DNA of 43,826 bases from Phycisphaerales bacterium (GTDB taxonomy: Bacteria > Planctomycetota > Phycisphaerae > Tepidisphaerales > Tepidisphaeraceae), in the NCBI GenBank assembly GCA_028291615.1, contig JAQGHM010000294.1, positions 1 to 43,826 on the forward strand, in the 5' to 3' direction. The notes under the pieces are model-generated. The model was given only the letters and a program-made list of their open reading frames with translations, was not told the DNA's origin and made no database searches. Shown piece after piece: positions 16,206 through 25,246 of the stretch. A program made the translations under genes and the position numbers. Every line of letters starts with the position of its first letter. Position 1 is the stretch's first letter.

Positions 16206-19200
16206 ATGGAACGAAAGACTCCCGCGGGCGGTTTGATGGGGGCAGGTTTGGGTTCACTGGCGCTGGCGGCGGCATTGGCCGTCGGCCCGATGATGGCGAC
16301 GGCGCTGCGGGCGGCGGATCCCGCGCCGGCGACACCTACAGCACCGGCAACTCCGGCCAAGCCGGCGGCGGTTCCTGCTCCAGCGCCTGCTACATCTCCC
16401 GCGCCGGTGGCGACGCCCGCGCCGGTCACCAAGCCGGCGCCCGCACCCGCGCCGGTTCCACCTCCTCCCCCGCCGACGGCCGAGCAGTTGAAGCAGGAGC
16501 AAGACCGCAAGGCGGCGGCGCTGTTGAACGACGCCAAGCAGGCGTACGAGCAGAAGAACTTCGGCACGTCGGTCAGCAAGTATCGCGAGTTTATCTCGCA
16601 GTTTCCCAAGCGCCCGGAGGTGACGGCGGCGCATTACGGACTGGCGATGGCGCTGGCCGACATGCCTGATCGCGATTGGAACGGTCTGATCACCGAGTTG
16701 CAGACGGTGCTGGCATCGCCTGATCTGAGGGACAACGGGCCGTCGCACTATTGGCTTGGCGTGGCGCTGCGGATCACCGCCGAGCAACAGATGGAAGCGG
16801 CGAAAGGGCGGCCGGAACAGATCGCGAAGTTAATGGAACGCATCACGGAGTCGGCGGCGCATTTCGCGGCGGCGGATGCGGCGCTGGTGGCGGGGGTCAA
16901 TCCAAAGCCGGCGGCGGATGTGAAGGAACTTCCGCAGGCGCTGGGGATGGCGGCGCGGGCGAAGGTGGAGGGGGCGGATGCGCTGTTGAAGGTCGGGAAG
17001 AATAAGGAAGCGGCGGAGCTGGTGAAGGTTTTTGTTGCCGATCCGCTTTGGGCGAAGAGCACGCAGCGGCCGGCGGCGCTGTTGGCTCTTGGGCAGGCGC
17101 GGGTGGCGCTGGCGGATTATCCGGGAGCGATGACAGCATTGGCGCAGATCGCACCGTTCGATCAGATCGGGGTTGGGCTTAACGCGCGGTATCTGCTGGG
17201 GCGCATTCTGCAGGCGACAGGCGAGAAGCCCGAAGCGGCGCTGCAGTTTGAAACGGTTTTCAAGGGATACTTGGAGCAGCGGCGCAAGGCGGAAGAGACG
17301 CTGCGGAACAAGGAGGCGCTGCGCGGCCGGCCACTGGATCAGATGCGGCTTGAAGCATTGACGCGCGGTGCGCCCGAATACGTTTTGCTGTCATGGTACA
17401 ACGCGGCGACAATCCAATTTGAGTATGGCCAGTACGCGGACGCGGTAACGAAGTACCAGTCGTTCCTACAGGCGGCATCACGGTCGGAACTGGCCCCGCT
17501 AGCGCAGTTGCGGCAGGGGATCTGCCAGGTGCAGATGAAATCGCCGGACGGCGCGCGGACCTTGCAGACGCTGATGGAAAACCCGCAGTTGGGCGACCAG
17601 GCCTGTTGGTGGGTGGGAAAACTTCAGCGCGTGCTGGCTGATCCCAATAATGCGGATCAGCAGAAGAAGATGGTGACGGCCGCGATCGCAACGCTCGGCC
17701 GCGCGGGCGAGCGGGCCACAGTGCTCGCGAAGACGGACCCCGCCGCCGCGGAACGGCACAGCGATATCCTGCTCGACATCGCGGACGCCTACGCTTCGAT
17801 CAAGCAGTACAAGGAAGCCGTGCCGCTTTACGAGAAACTCGCGAAAGAGGCGGCGAATCCCGAGCGCGCCGAGGCAGCGCACGAGCGCTGGGCGATGACG
17901 CTGAGCAGGTTGTCGCAGTTCGCAGAGAGCGATGCGGCTTGTACGTCGTTCCTACAACAGTACCCGCGGAGCATGCTGCGACCGACGGTGATGTTCTGGC
18001 AGGCGGAAAACTCATACCGCCAGGGCGTGCAAGACCGTGCGGTCGCGCAATATCAATCGCTGGTCGACAAGTACCCCGAGTTCGCCCAGGCGTCAGCGGC
18101 GCGATTTGGCCTGGGAATGGCCTATTACCGGCAGGAAAAGTGGGAGAAGGCGATCAAGCAGCTCGAGCGGATCATGGATGCCGATCGCAATGGCGAGCTG
18201 GCCGCGGCTTCTTATTACCAAGCCGATTGCCTGATCCGCACGATGCCGGAGAACGCGGATGACGCGTTGTCGGCAGCGCGGCTGTCGGGGCAGTTGGAAG
18301 AGGCCTGCAAGCTGCTTTCCGGCTACGTCGGAAACGTCACGGACGCGCCGGAGATGCCCGACGCGATGTTGAAACTCGCCGATTGCTATCAGCGCAACGC
18401 CGCCATCCTCGCGGATCAACAGGAGAAGGCCAAGACGCTGCAGAGCGCGCGGGAAACGTATGACAAGCTTCTGCAAAAATATCCGAAACATCCGGCATTT
18501 GCGCAGGCGGTGATGGATCGGGCGCGGTGCATGGCGGTGACGGGGGATGCGGGGGGGGCGATCAACGAGCTGAATCGGTTCCGGAATGACGGCGCGCTGA
18601 TCAAGAGCGACGTCGCGCCGCTGGCGCTGGTGCGGCTTTCGGAACTGATGGTGCGAAACGGCCGGGCGGTGGACGCGGCAGTGATGCTCGAGAAGGCGCG
18701 GAAGGACTATGAGCCGCAGATCGAGAAAGATCCGAAGCGGGCGGAGTGGATTCCGGCGCTGCGGTATCAGCATGGGCTGGCGCTGAAGGAATCGGGGAAG
18801 TCCAAGGAGGCGCTGGCGATCTTCGAGGGGCTTATCAAGGAGTTCAAGGATCGACCGGAAGCGGCGGAGGCGTCGCTGGCATCGATCCAGGTGCGCAAGG
18901 ATGAGGCGCTGAACAAGCTGCGATCGGCGCGGCAGGCGGTGGCGGGCGCGCCGGTGGAGAAACCGATCGACGCGAAGCTGCTGGACGCGCAGGCGGCGGC
19001 GATCAAGCAGGTGGCGGAGATTGCCAGCGCGTTTGGCGAGCATGCGGATCGGATCGCGGACAAGTCGGCGGGGTCGGACCTGCACGTGCGGACGCTACGC
19101 GACGCAGCCAATTCGTGGCGCGCGATCGCCGATACGGAGATCGACACTATCCGGCGCGAGCGGGCGGCGGAGTCGCTCAATAAATTGAAAGAGAAATTGG

Positions 19201-20165
19201 CGAAGGATCCGAAGGTCGGGAAGAGCAACTCGGTTCCGCGTCCGCCGGAGATCAAGCTGGCTTCGGTTCCGGTGCAGCCGGCGGAGCAAAAGGCGCGGGA
19301 GTATTACACCAAGGCGCTGGAGGCGGGGCCGGATTCGCCGGTCTGCAACGAGCTGCGGCTCGAGCTGGCGCAGATGTATTACGATCGCGGCGAAGCGGAT
19401 CCGGCAATCCAGTTGCTCAATGCGGCGATCGACCGAAATCCGCCGCCCGAATTGCAGAACCAGTTGCGGGTGAAGCTCGGCAATGCCTTCCTGATGAAGA
19501 AGGACGCGAACGGCGCGCTGAACCAGGCGCTGCAGGCGCTGGCGGACGCGAACAGTCCGCTGCGGCCGGCGGCGTACCTGATCAAGGGACGCGCGCTGGC
19601 GATGCAGAAGAACTGGGGTGAGGCGATCACGGTGCTGAGCCGATACCGCGCCGGGGCGGAGAAATATCTCAATGCCGGGCCGGTGACCGAAGAAGGCCTG
19701 GTGCGACTGGCCGAGGCGTACGCGGCTTCGGGGAACTGGGCGGAAAGCCGGGCGACCTACGAGCATTTGATCGGGCGCTTCGGCGGGAGCAAATGGGCAC
19801 CCGAGGCGCGCTTTGGGATCGGCTGGGCGCAGCAGCAGCTTAAGCAATTCGACGCGGCCGTGCAGGCGTATTTAGAAGTCACGAGGCGCACCAGTTCAGA
19901 CCTGGCAGCGCGGGCGCAATTGCAGATCGGCCTCTGCCGGGCGGAGCAGAAGCGCTGGCAGGAGGCGGTGAACGAGCTGCTCCTGGTGCCCGGAACTTAC
20001 GATTACGCGGAGTTTGCAGCGCCGGCGTCGCTGGCGGCGGGGCGGGCGCTGGTGGAGTTGAAACAACCGGCCGAGGCGAAGGACATCCTGCAGCGTGTCG
20101 TCCGCGACCACCCGGGGACGGAGTGGGCGCAGCAGGCGCAGAAGCGGATCGCGGAAATCCAGTAA
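16206..20165 (+). CDS. Very large exported TPR-repeat protein
   Basis: A 1319-residue protein with a signal peptide (MERKTPAGGLMGAGLGSLAL and on, cleavage near ALRA-ADP). An alanine/proline-rich linker of about 60 residues follows, then tetratricopeptide-type helix pairs almost to the C-terminus. Typical units are AYEQKNFGTSVSKYREFISQ, AVAQYQSLVDKYPEFAQASA, AREYYTKALEAGPDSPVCNE and AVQAYLEVTRRTSSDLAARA, similar to BamD/YbgF/Tol-Pal TPR proteins. A periplasmic scaffold role is likely. The ATG at 16206 has GGAG six nt upstream; an ATG at 16194 is the alternative. It is the first gene of a plus-strand group with FG-GAP, PQQ-like and YdjY genes, driven by the promoter at 15953. Confidence 0.85.
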   Translation: MERKTPAGGLMGAGLGSLALAAALAVGPMMATALRAADPAPATPTAPATPAKPAAVPAPAPATSPAPVATPAPVTKPAPAPAPVPPPPPPTAEQLKQEQDRKAAALLNDAKQAYEQKNFGTSVSKYREFISQFPKRPEVTAAHYGLAMALADMPDRDWNGLITELQTVLASPDLRDNGPSHYWLGVALRITAEQQMEAAKGRPEQIAKLMERITESAAHFAAADAALVAGVNPKPAADVKELPQALGMAARAKVEGADALLKVGKNKEAAELVKVFVADPLWAKSTQRPAALLALGQARVALADYPGAMTALAQIAPFDQIGVGLNARYLLGRILQATGEKPEAALQFETVFKGYLEQRRKAEETLRNKEALRGRPLDQMRLEALTRGAPEYVLLSWYNAATIQFEYGQYADAVTKYQSFLQAASRSELAPLAQLRQGICQVQMKSPDGARTLQTLMENPQLGDQACWWVGKLQRVLADPNNADQQKKMVTAAIATLGRAGERATVLAKTDPAAAERHSDILLDIADAYASIKQYKEAVPLYEKLAKEAANPERAEAAHERWAMTLSRLSQFAESDAACTSFLQQYPRSMLRPTVMFWQAENSYRQGVQDRAVAQYQSLVDKYPEFAQASAARFGLGMAYYRQEKWEKAIKQLERIMDADRNGELAAASYYQADCLIRTMPENADDALSAARLSGQLEEACKLLSGYVGNVTDAPEMPDAMLKLADCYQRNAAILADQQEKAKTLQSARETYDKLLQKYPKHPAFAQAVMDRARCMAVTGDAGGAINELNRFRNDGALIKSDVAPLALVRLSELMVRNGRAVDAAVMLEKARKDYEPQIEKDPKRAEWIPALRYQHGLALKESGKSKEALAIFEGLIKEFKDRPEAAEASLASIQVRKDEALNKLRSARQAVAGAPVEKPIDAKLLDAQAAAIKQVAEIASAFGEHADRIADKSAGSDLHVRTLRDAANSWRAIADTEIDTIRRERAAESLNKLKEKLAKDPKVGKSNSVPRPPEIKLASVPVQPAEQKAREYYTKALEAGPDSPVCNELRLELAQMYYDRGEADPAIQLLNAAIDRNPPPELQNQLRVKLGNAFLMKKDANGALNQALQALADANSPLRPAAYLIKGRALAMQKNWGEAITVLSRYRAGAEKYLNAGPVTEEGLVRLAEAYAASGNWAESRATYEHLIGRFGGSKWAPEARFGIGWAQQQLKQFDAAVQAYLEVTRRTSSDLAARAQLQIGLCRAEQKRWQEAVNELLLVPGTYDYAEFAAPASLAAGRALVELKQPAEAKDILQRVVRDHPGTEWAQQAQKRIAEIQ

Positions 20166-20171
20166 ATGCTC

Positions 20172-20203
20172 AGGCACGAAGGCACAGAGGCACGTAGGCA
20201 CGA
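20172..20203 (+). repeat. Array of four 8-mers (AGGCACGA type), intergenic
   Basis: Four head-to-tail octamers, 32 nt: first and last AGGCACGA, middle AGGCACAG and AGGCACGT, followed by AG. It starts 6 nt after the TPR stop codon and ends 36 nt before the FG-GAP ATG. Same family as the in-gene array at 5576-5607. Confidence 0.9.
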
Positions 20204-20239
20204 AGTGAGAATTTGAACCTCGAATGGATTGAGGCACTG

Positions 20240-22003
20240 ATGATGAAGATTTTGAAGTTCGCGGCGCCGGTGTTGGTGGGGATGGCGCTGTTGTTTGCGC
20301 CGCAGCCGGCGCGGGCTTATGTGGAGGCGCCATATACGCTGGGGCGCTTGATCCAGGAATCGACCAACGTGCTGTTGATGCGAGTCGAGAAGGTGGACAA
20401 GGAGAAGAACCTTGTCATCTATCGCAAGGTGAAGGACCTCAAGGGCGTTCACCCGACGGACGTGATCAAGCACAACATCGGCCACGCCGGCTTCAACCCG
20501 CGCGAGTGGCAGTATGCGATGGAGGGCGCACAGGTGGGCAACCTGGCGGTGATGTTCCACAACGGCGGAGCGAGCGAGAATTTCCTGCCGGGCTACTGGT
20601 ATCAGGCCTACGCGGGGGAGTGGTGGGCGATGAGCCATGGCGAGCCGTTCCTGCTGCGCAGCTACGCGGGCAAACCAGAAAAGCTGGCGGCGGCGGTGAC
20701 CTCGATCCTCGCCGGACAGGAAGTGGTCGTGCCGTGCATGGTCGATGACAAGACGCAGCTCCACACGCGGGCGGCGAAGATCCAGCGGGTCAAGGCAAGC
20801 CTGAAGCTTCAGGATTACAACCCCAAGCGCGATTTCGTCGGCTGGGGGAATGAGGATTTCCGCACGCTGCTGGGGATGCCGGCGTTCTCGATGTACACGG
20901 GCATCACGCGCACCGACCCCGAGGCCGGCGGCATCGCGGCGATCGATTATGACGGCGACGGCAAGACCGACGTCTGCGTCTACGGCGCAGGCAAGGTCGC
21001 GCTCCTAAAGAATGCGGGAACGTCGCTCGAAGAAGCGCCGCTGCCGTACACCGGCGGGGCCCGCGCGGCGGCGTGGGGCGATTGGAACGGCGACAAGAAG
21101 TCGGACCTGCTGCTGGCGACGCCGACAGGCCCGGTGCTGCTGACCAACAACGGCGACGGGACGTTCCGCGACGATACCAAGCTGCTGCCGAAAGAAGGCT
21201 ATTACGCGCTGACGACGGCCGCCTGGATCGATCAGGACGGGGACGGCAAGCAGGACATCCTGCTTGCCAACGGGTTCCTCGGCATGCGTCTTTACCGGAA
21301 CACATATACTGCGCCTGCCGATCCCAAAGCCAAGCTGGCGGATGGGCAACTCGCGTTTGAAGATGTATCCGACAAGGTTGGCCTTGGGCGCAATGGCATT
21401 GCGGCGGGCGTCAAAGGTTACCAGATCGCCGTCGGTGATATCGATGGCGATGGCCGGGCGGATTTCCTTTATTCCGCTGGCAATGGAATGGTCGTCAAGA
21501 ACACGCCGGCGGGATTCGTGGTGGCGAACGACAGCGGCATCGCGTTCAAGCCGGGCAAGGTTGCGCCGGTGCTGGCGGACTTCGACAATGACGGCAAGCC
21601 GGACGTGACGCTGGTTGACGGAAACCAAATCAAGCTCTTCAAGAACGACGGCAAGGGAAAGTTCACCGACGTCACCGGACAGCGCGGCGACCTTTCCAAG
21701 CCGGTGGACAACGCGGCCTGCATCTCTTGGGCGGATTTTGACAACCAGGGTCGGCAGGACCTGTTCGTCGGCGTGTTGAAAGGGCCCAACCGGTTCTTCC
21801 GCAACGGTGGCGACGGGAAATTTACCGACGCGTCGGAGGAGATCGGCTTGACGCAGAAGGTCTTCAATACGCGGGCGATTTGCGTGGTGGACCTGAACGG
21901 CGACAAGGTGCCGGACGTGGTGTTCAACAACGAGGGACAGGAGTCGTCGGTGCTGCTGGGAAATCCTAAGCGGACGGCGAAGAAGGTTGCGGACGCCAGG
22001 TAA
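20240..22003 (+). CDS. Exported FG-GAP/VCBS propeller protein
   Basis: A 587-residue exported protein; the signal peptide runs through MKILKFAAPVLVGMALLFAP and is probably cut after PARA. An N-terminal domain of about 200 residues (NVLLMRVEKVDKEKNLVIY) is followed by about seven FG-GAP/VCBS blades with DxDGDGxxD calcium loops: DYDGDGKTDVCV, DWNGDKKSDLLL, DQDGDGKQDILL, DIDGDGRADFLY, DFDNDGKPDVTL, DFDNQGRQDLFV and DLNGDKVPDVVF. This fits one seven-bladed integrin-like propeller. ATGs at 20240 and 20243 are both possible, with GAGG 5 to 8 nt upstream. An octamer array separates it from the TPR gene; the PQQ-like gene follows after 45 nt. Role unknown, probably envelope. Confidence 0.88.
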   Translation: MMKILKFAAPVLVGMALLFAPQPARAYVEAPYTLGRLIQESTNVLLMRVEKVDKEKNLVIYRKVKDLKGVHPTDVIKHNIGHAGFNPREWQYAMEGAQVGNLAVMFHNGGASENFLPGYWYQAYAGEWWAMSHGEPFLLRSYAGKPEKLAAAVTSILAGQEVVVPCMVDDKTQLHTRAAKIQRVKASLKLQDYNPKRDFVGWGNEDFRTLLGMPAFSMYTGITRTDPEAGGIAAIDYDGDGKTDVCVYGAGKVALLKNAGTSLEEAPLPYTGGARAAAWGDWNGDKKSDLLLATPTGPVLLTNNGDGTFRDDTKLLPKEGYYALTTAAWIDQDGDGKQDILLANGFLGMRLYRNTYTAPADPKAKLADGQLAFEDVSDKVGLGRNGIAAGVKGYQIAVGDIDGDGRADFLYSAGNGMVVKNTPAGFVVANDSGIAFKPGKVAPVLADFDNDGKPDVTLVDGNQIKLFKNDGKGKFTDVTGQRGDLSKPVDNAACISWADFDNQGRQDLFVGVLKGPNRFFRNGGDGKFTDASEEIGLTQKVFNTRAICVVDLNGDKVPDVVFNNEGQESSVLLGNPKRTAKKVADAR

Positions 22004-22012
22004 GAGATTGAA

Positions 22013-22039
22013 CCACGAAGCACACGAAGGACACGAAGA
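22013..22039 (+). repeat. Array of three 9-mers (NCACGAAGN type), intergenic
   Basis: Three head-to-tail nonamers, CCACGAAGC, ACACGAAGG and ACACGAAGA, 27 nt, preceded by AA and followed by AGAGAATTC and the ATG at 22049. The purine-rich end (GAAGAAGAG) may act as the ribosome-binding site. Same family, opposite orientation, as 33661-33687. Confidence 0.9.
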
Positions 22040-22048
22040 AGAGAATTC

Positions 22049-23461
22049 ATGATGAAGTTTTGGCTTGTTTTGTTGGTGATGTGGTTGGGGGGCGACTGGG
22101 CACGGGCGGATTGGCCGATGGCTCGGGGGAATGCGCAGCGCACCGGGAACGTGGATGGGCAGGGGGGGCCGAAGTCGCCCAAGGTGCTTTGGGTTCAGGA
22201 ATCTACGGATCATTTTTTATCAGCGCCGTCGCCTGGGAATGGGATGATCTTTGCGCCGGCGCTGGGGACGCTGAACAGCGGGGTTATGTCAGCGCTGTCG
22301 AGCGAGCCTGGCGTGGCGGCGGACAAGCGCGTGGTCTGGTCGAAGTCGCAGCCGTCGTTGAAGCTGCCGACGGTTTGCTCGCCGGCAGTGGTGGGCGGCC
22401 AAATCATCTTCGGCGACGGGATGCATCAGAACGAGAGTCCCACGCTCTATTGCCTGGACGCGGCGAGCGGCGCGGCGGTGTGGCAGTTGTCGATTCCCGG
22501 GGCGCTGATCCACCTGGAGGCGACGCCGGCGGTTGTCGATGGCAAAGCGTACTTTGGCGCGGGGAATGGCGGGGTGATGTGCGTCGATACCAGCAAGGTG
22601 ACGCTGGACGGGAAGGACCTGGAGGCCGGCGCGGTGGCGCAGATCTTTGCAGCCAAGTGGAAGGAACTACAGGCGAAGTACGAGGCGGACAAGAAGAAGG
22701 ACCCCGATTTTGCGATCCCGCCTAGCGAAGATGCGCTCCCCAAGCCCGCGCCGAAGCTCGCGTGGCAGCAAGGGGGTCAGGGGAAGTGGCATGTGGACTG
22801 CCCGGTGGCGGTGGCGGGCGACGCGGTGCTGGCGGGCTCGGCTCATCTCGATGCTGAGAACAGCGGCGATCGCGCGCTCTTCTGCATGAATCGCGCCGAC
22901 GGCGCGATCAAGTGGCGGGCGGAACTGAAGCTCAACCCTTGGGGCGGGCCCAGCGTGTCGGGGGACCTGGCGATCGTCGGGTGCAGCAGCATTCGCTTTG
23001 ATCCCAAGGAGATTGCGGGCGCCAAGGGTGAGGTGGTGGCGCTGGCGATGTCGGACGGCGCGTTGCGCTGGCACAAGGACGTGGCGGGCGGCGTGGTGTC
23101 GCCGGTGGCGATCTCTAAGAACGGGTTGGCGATTTTCACGGCGACTGACAAAAAGGTTTATGCGCTGGACGTGAAAAGCGGTGAGCAAAAGTGGATGTAT
23201 GAGGCGAAAGCCCCGTTCTTCGGCGGCGTGGCGATCGCGGGCGAGAGCGTGTACGCCGCGGATCTTAACGGCGTGATTCACGCGATCGGCATGGCGGATG
23301 GCAAGTTGCAGTGGAAGCTGGACGTCGGCAAGCAGACCAAGGCGCTGGGGAACATCTACGCCTCGCCCGTGGTTGATGGCGGGCGGCTTTACATCGGGAC
23401 GTGCAACATCGATTCTCAGGATGCGCGGAAGACCGTCCTGATCTGCGTCGGAGAGAAATAG
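22049..23461 (+). CDS. Exported PQQ-type beta-propeller protein
   Basis: A 470-residue exported protein with a short signal peptide (MMKFWLVLLVMWLGGDWARA). The mature part has PQQ-like blades: WPMARGNAQRTGN, LYCLDAASGAAVWQLS, LFCMNRADGAIKWRAE, VVALAMSDGALRWHKD, VYALDVKSGEQKWMYE and IHAIGMADGKLQWKLD. A lysine-rich stretch near residues 200-235 (QAKYEADKKKDPDF) is a loop between blades. As with its counterpart at 14423-15949, no dehydrogenase active site is evident, so binding or assembly is more likely than catalysis. The ATG at 22049 follows the 9-mer array; the YdjY-like gene follows after 31 nt. Confidence 0.85.
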   Translation: MMKFWLVLLVMWLGGDWARADWPMARGNAQRTGNVDGQGGPKSPKVLWVQESTDHFLSAPSPGNGMIFAPALGTLNSGVMSALSSEPGVAADKRVVWSKSQPSLKLPTVCSPAVVGGQIIFGDGMHQNESPTLYCLDAASGAAVWQLSIPGALIHLEATPAVVDGKAYFGAGNGGVMCVDTSKVTLDGKDLEAGAVAQIFAAKWKELQAKYEADKKKDPDFAIPPSEDALPKPAPKLAWQQGGQGKWHVDCPVAVAGDAVLAGSAHLDAENSGDRALFCMNRADGAIKWRAELKLNPWGGPSVSGDLAIVGCSSIRFDPKEIAGAKGEVVALAMSDGALRWHKDVAGGVVSPVAISKNGLAIFTATDKKVYALDVKSGEQKWMYEAKAPFFGGVAIAGESVYAADLNGVIHAIGMADGKLQWKLDVGKQTKALGNIYASPVVDGGRLYIGTCNIDSQDARKTVLICVGEK

Positions 23462-23482
23462 GATTGAGGGTTCAGGATCGGA
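23461..23482 (+). repeat. Degenerate 7-mer array after the PQQ-like stop codon
   Basis: Three loosely related heptamers (ATTGAGG, GTTCAGG, ATCGGAG) directly after the TAG stop and 10 nt before the next ATG. Too degenerate to be sure, but its place matches the clearer arrays in this window. Confidence 0.35.
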
Positions 23483-23492
23483 GCTTATTAAC

Positions 23493-24170
23493 ATGATGAA
23501 AAGAATTGCGATTGTGGGCGTAGTGGCGGCGCTGTTGGCTGGGCGAGTTTTGGCAGCGGATGAGAAGTCCGACATCGTGGTGGACAAGGAGAAGAAGACG
23601 GTGACGGTCGCCGCGAAGATCGCACCGCGAAAGATCAACGATCCGCGCTTCACCGAGATCTACCCGATCGAAGTCGTCGCCTGCGCCGAATTTCCCAAGG
23701 GTCAGAAGGCGCACGAGACGGTCATCACTGTGGACGCCAAGCCAAGCGAGGTGCACAAGGCGCTGGAGAGCCTGGGCCTGAAGGCCGGCAAACCGGCGAC
23801 GCCGGGCGGGGAAGAAAGCGTGGCGGAGGGGCCGCTCTTGAAGATCTCGCTCGAACTTCCCAACGGCAAATCGATCCCGATCGAAAAGACGCTGATCGAC
23901 AAGAAGACCGGCAAGACGATGCCGCCGCTCAAGTGGCACTTCACCGGCTCGGCCATGAAGCAGCTCGATCCCAACAAGCCCGACCAGAGCTACGGCGCGG
24001 ACACGACGCTGACGCTGATCGGCATCTTTCCGGTCACCAACGAGACGGTCATCCAATCGAACCTGACGATGAAGGACGAGCCGATCGTGAAGATGGAGAC
24101 CAACAAGGCGATCCTGCCGCCCGAGGGAACGGCGGTGAAACTATTGATCACGCCGGCGACGGGCAAATAG
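23493..24170 (+). CDS. Exported YdjY-domain protein
   Basis: A 225-residue exported protein with signal peptide MMKRIAIVGVVAALLAGRVLA. The mature part fits the YdjY domain as seen in planctomycetes: IVVDKEKKTVTVAAKIAPR, a cysteine in VVACAEFPKG, the KAHETVITVDAKPSEVHKAL stretch with its HE pair, then LKISLELPNGKSIPIEKTLI. E. coli YdjY is a poorly characterised protein; no reaction is known. The ATG at 23493 follows GGAG by 9 nt; the next ATG is adjacent at 23496. It closes the TPR/FG-GAP/PQQ-like group. Confidence 0.7.
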   Translation: MMKRIAIVGVVAALLAGRVLAADEKSDIVVDKEKKTVTVAAKIAPRKINDPRFTEIYPIEVVACAEFPKGQKAHETVITVDAKPSEVHKALESLGLKAGKPATPGGEESVAEGPLLKISLELPNGKSIPIEKTLIDKKTGKTMPPLKWHFTGSAMKQLDPNKPDQSYGADTTLTLIGIFPVTNETVIQSNLTMKDEPIVKMETNKAILPPEGTAVKLLITPATGK

Positions 24171-24190
24171 AACGACCGGCGGCCTTGGGA

Positions 24191-24196
24191 TATCCT
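24191..24196 (+). promoter_or_regulatory. TANNNT box, probable leaderless start of the epimerase gene
   Basis: TATCCT followed by exactly 7 nt and the ATG at 24204. No Shine-Dalgarno lies before the ATG and no clear -35 is seen. The spacing would put the transcription start at the A of ATG. Confidence 0.4.
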
Positions 24197-24203
24197 GTCC
24201 GGC

Positions 24204-25187
24204 ATGAAGATCCTTTACATCGGCGGCACCGGCGAGATTTCCTACGCCTGCGTCGCTGCGGGCGCGGCGCTGGGGCAGGAGATCACGGTCTTCAACCGCG
24301 GGCGAAACGACGAGCCGCTGCCGCCGGGCGTGAAGATGATCCGCGGCGAGTTGAATGACGCGACGTATCGCGCACTAGGCGAGGGCCACTTCGACGTCGT
24401 CTGCCAGTTTCTCGCCTACGCGCCTGAGCAGATCGAGCGCGACCTCGCGGTCTTCGGCGGGAAGATTTCGCAGTATTTATTCATCTCCACCGCCTCGGCG
24501 TATCAAAAGCCGCCGCGCGACTGGCGGATCACGGAACAGACGCCGCTCGTCAATTCGTTCTGGCCGTACAGCCAGACCAAGGCGGACATGGAGGCGATGC
24601 TGTTCGGCTGGCACGAGGCGGGGAAACTGCCGGTGACGGTGGTGCGCCCGAGCCACACGTATCGCCGCAAATTCCCCGGGACGTTCATCAGCGGTGACGA
24701 TCACGTCTGGCGGATGACGCACGGCAAACCCGTCATCATCCACGGCGACGGCACGAGCCTCTGGACGCACACGCACGCGAGCGACTTCGCCAAACCGTTT
24801 GTGCGCCTGCTGGGAAATGCGAAGGCGCTCGGCCGGGCGTTCCACATAACGCGGCCGGACGCAACGACGTGGAACGCCATCTTCCAGACCATCGGCCGAG
24901 TGCTGGGCGTCGAGCCGAAGTTCGTCTACGTGCCGACCGCGACGCTGGTGAAGTACAACCCGGAGTGGGTCGGCCCGCTATTGGGCGACAAGGCGTGGCC
25001 GGTGCAGTTCGACCTGACGAACCTGATGGCAGTCGTGGGCGAATTCACGTGCGACACGTCGATGGACGAGAGCTTGGGGTCAGTCGTGCCGCATTACCGC
25101 AGGCGGGCGGAGACCTTCGTTCCCGATGAGAAACTGCACGCGCTGATCGATCGCATCGCAGGGGAGCAGGCGGCACTGGGGGTGTAG
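24204..25187 (+). CDS. NAD-dependent epimerase/dehydratase family protein
   Basis: A 327-residue extended SDR-fold protein. The N-terminal nucleotide-binding motif is ILYIGGTGEIS, then VFNRGRN at the end of beta-2. LFISTASAYQKPP carries the serine of the active site, and YSQTKADMEAM provides the YxxxK pair. VVRPSHTYRRKFPG and the THASDFAKPF segment are typical of the substrate side. The family acts on nucleotide sugars or related sugars, and the substrate here is unknown; it resembles plant CSP41-like and planctomycete epimerases. No ribosome-binding site precedes the ATG; a TATCCT box lies 7 nt upstream. Its neighbours are the YdjY gene and the molybdate-type transport group, with no obvious functional link. 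Confidence 0.85.
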   Translation: MKILYIGGTGEISYACVAAGAALGQEITVFNRGRNDEPLPPGVKMIRGELNDATYRALGEGHFDVVCQFLAYAPEQIERDLAVFGGKISQYLFISTASAYQKPPRDWRITEQTPLVNSFWPYSQTKADMEAMLFGWHEAGKLPVTVVRPSHTYRRKFPGTFISGDDHVWRMTHGKPVIIHGDGTSLWTHTHASDFAKPFVRLLGNAKALGRAFHITRPDATTWNAIFQTIGRVLGVEPKFVYVPTATLVKYNPEWVGPLLGDKAWPVQFDLTNLMAVVGEFTCDTSMDESLGSVVPHYRRRAETFVPDEKLHALIDRIAGEQAALGV

Positions 25188-25233
25188 AACGGCGCGCGGG
25201 CAACGGGCACGGGCGGTTGCGGGTACGACCTCG

Positions 25234-25239
25234 TATAAT
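25234..25239 (+). promoter_or_regulatory. TATAAT box, probable leaderless start of the exported CxC gene
   Basis: A perfect TATAAT, 7 nt before the ATG at 25247, with no Shine-Dalgarno before that ATG. No -35 consensus is seen at 16-18 nt. An ATG at 25238 overlaps the box and is unlikely to be used. Confidence 0.5.
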
Positions 25240-25246
25240 GAGCGTG

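Noticed and set aside
16206..16400. Alanine/proline-rich start of the TPR protein as a repeat insertion
   Set aside because: It looks like an ordinary low-complexity linker after a signal peptide; no fixed period in the DNA.
22049..23461. PQQ-dependent alcohol or glucose dehydrogenase
   Set aside because: Only the propeller blades are seen; the calcium/PQQ ligands and catalytic aspartate region of dehydrogenases are not recognisable. The same holds for 14423-15949.
25198..25211. Two GGGCAAC/GGGCACG heptamers before the exported CxC gene
   Set aside because: Only two related units in very GC-rich DNA; not enough to count as another array.
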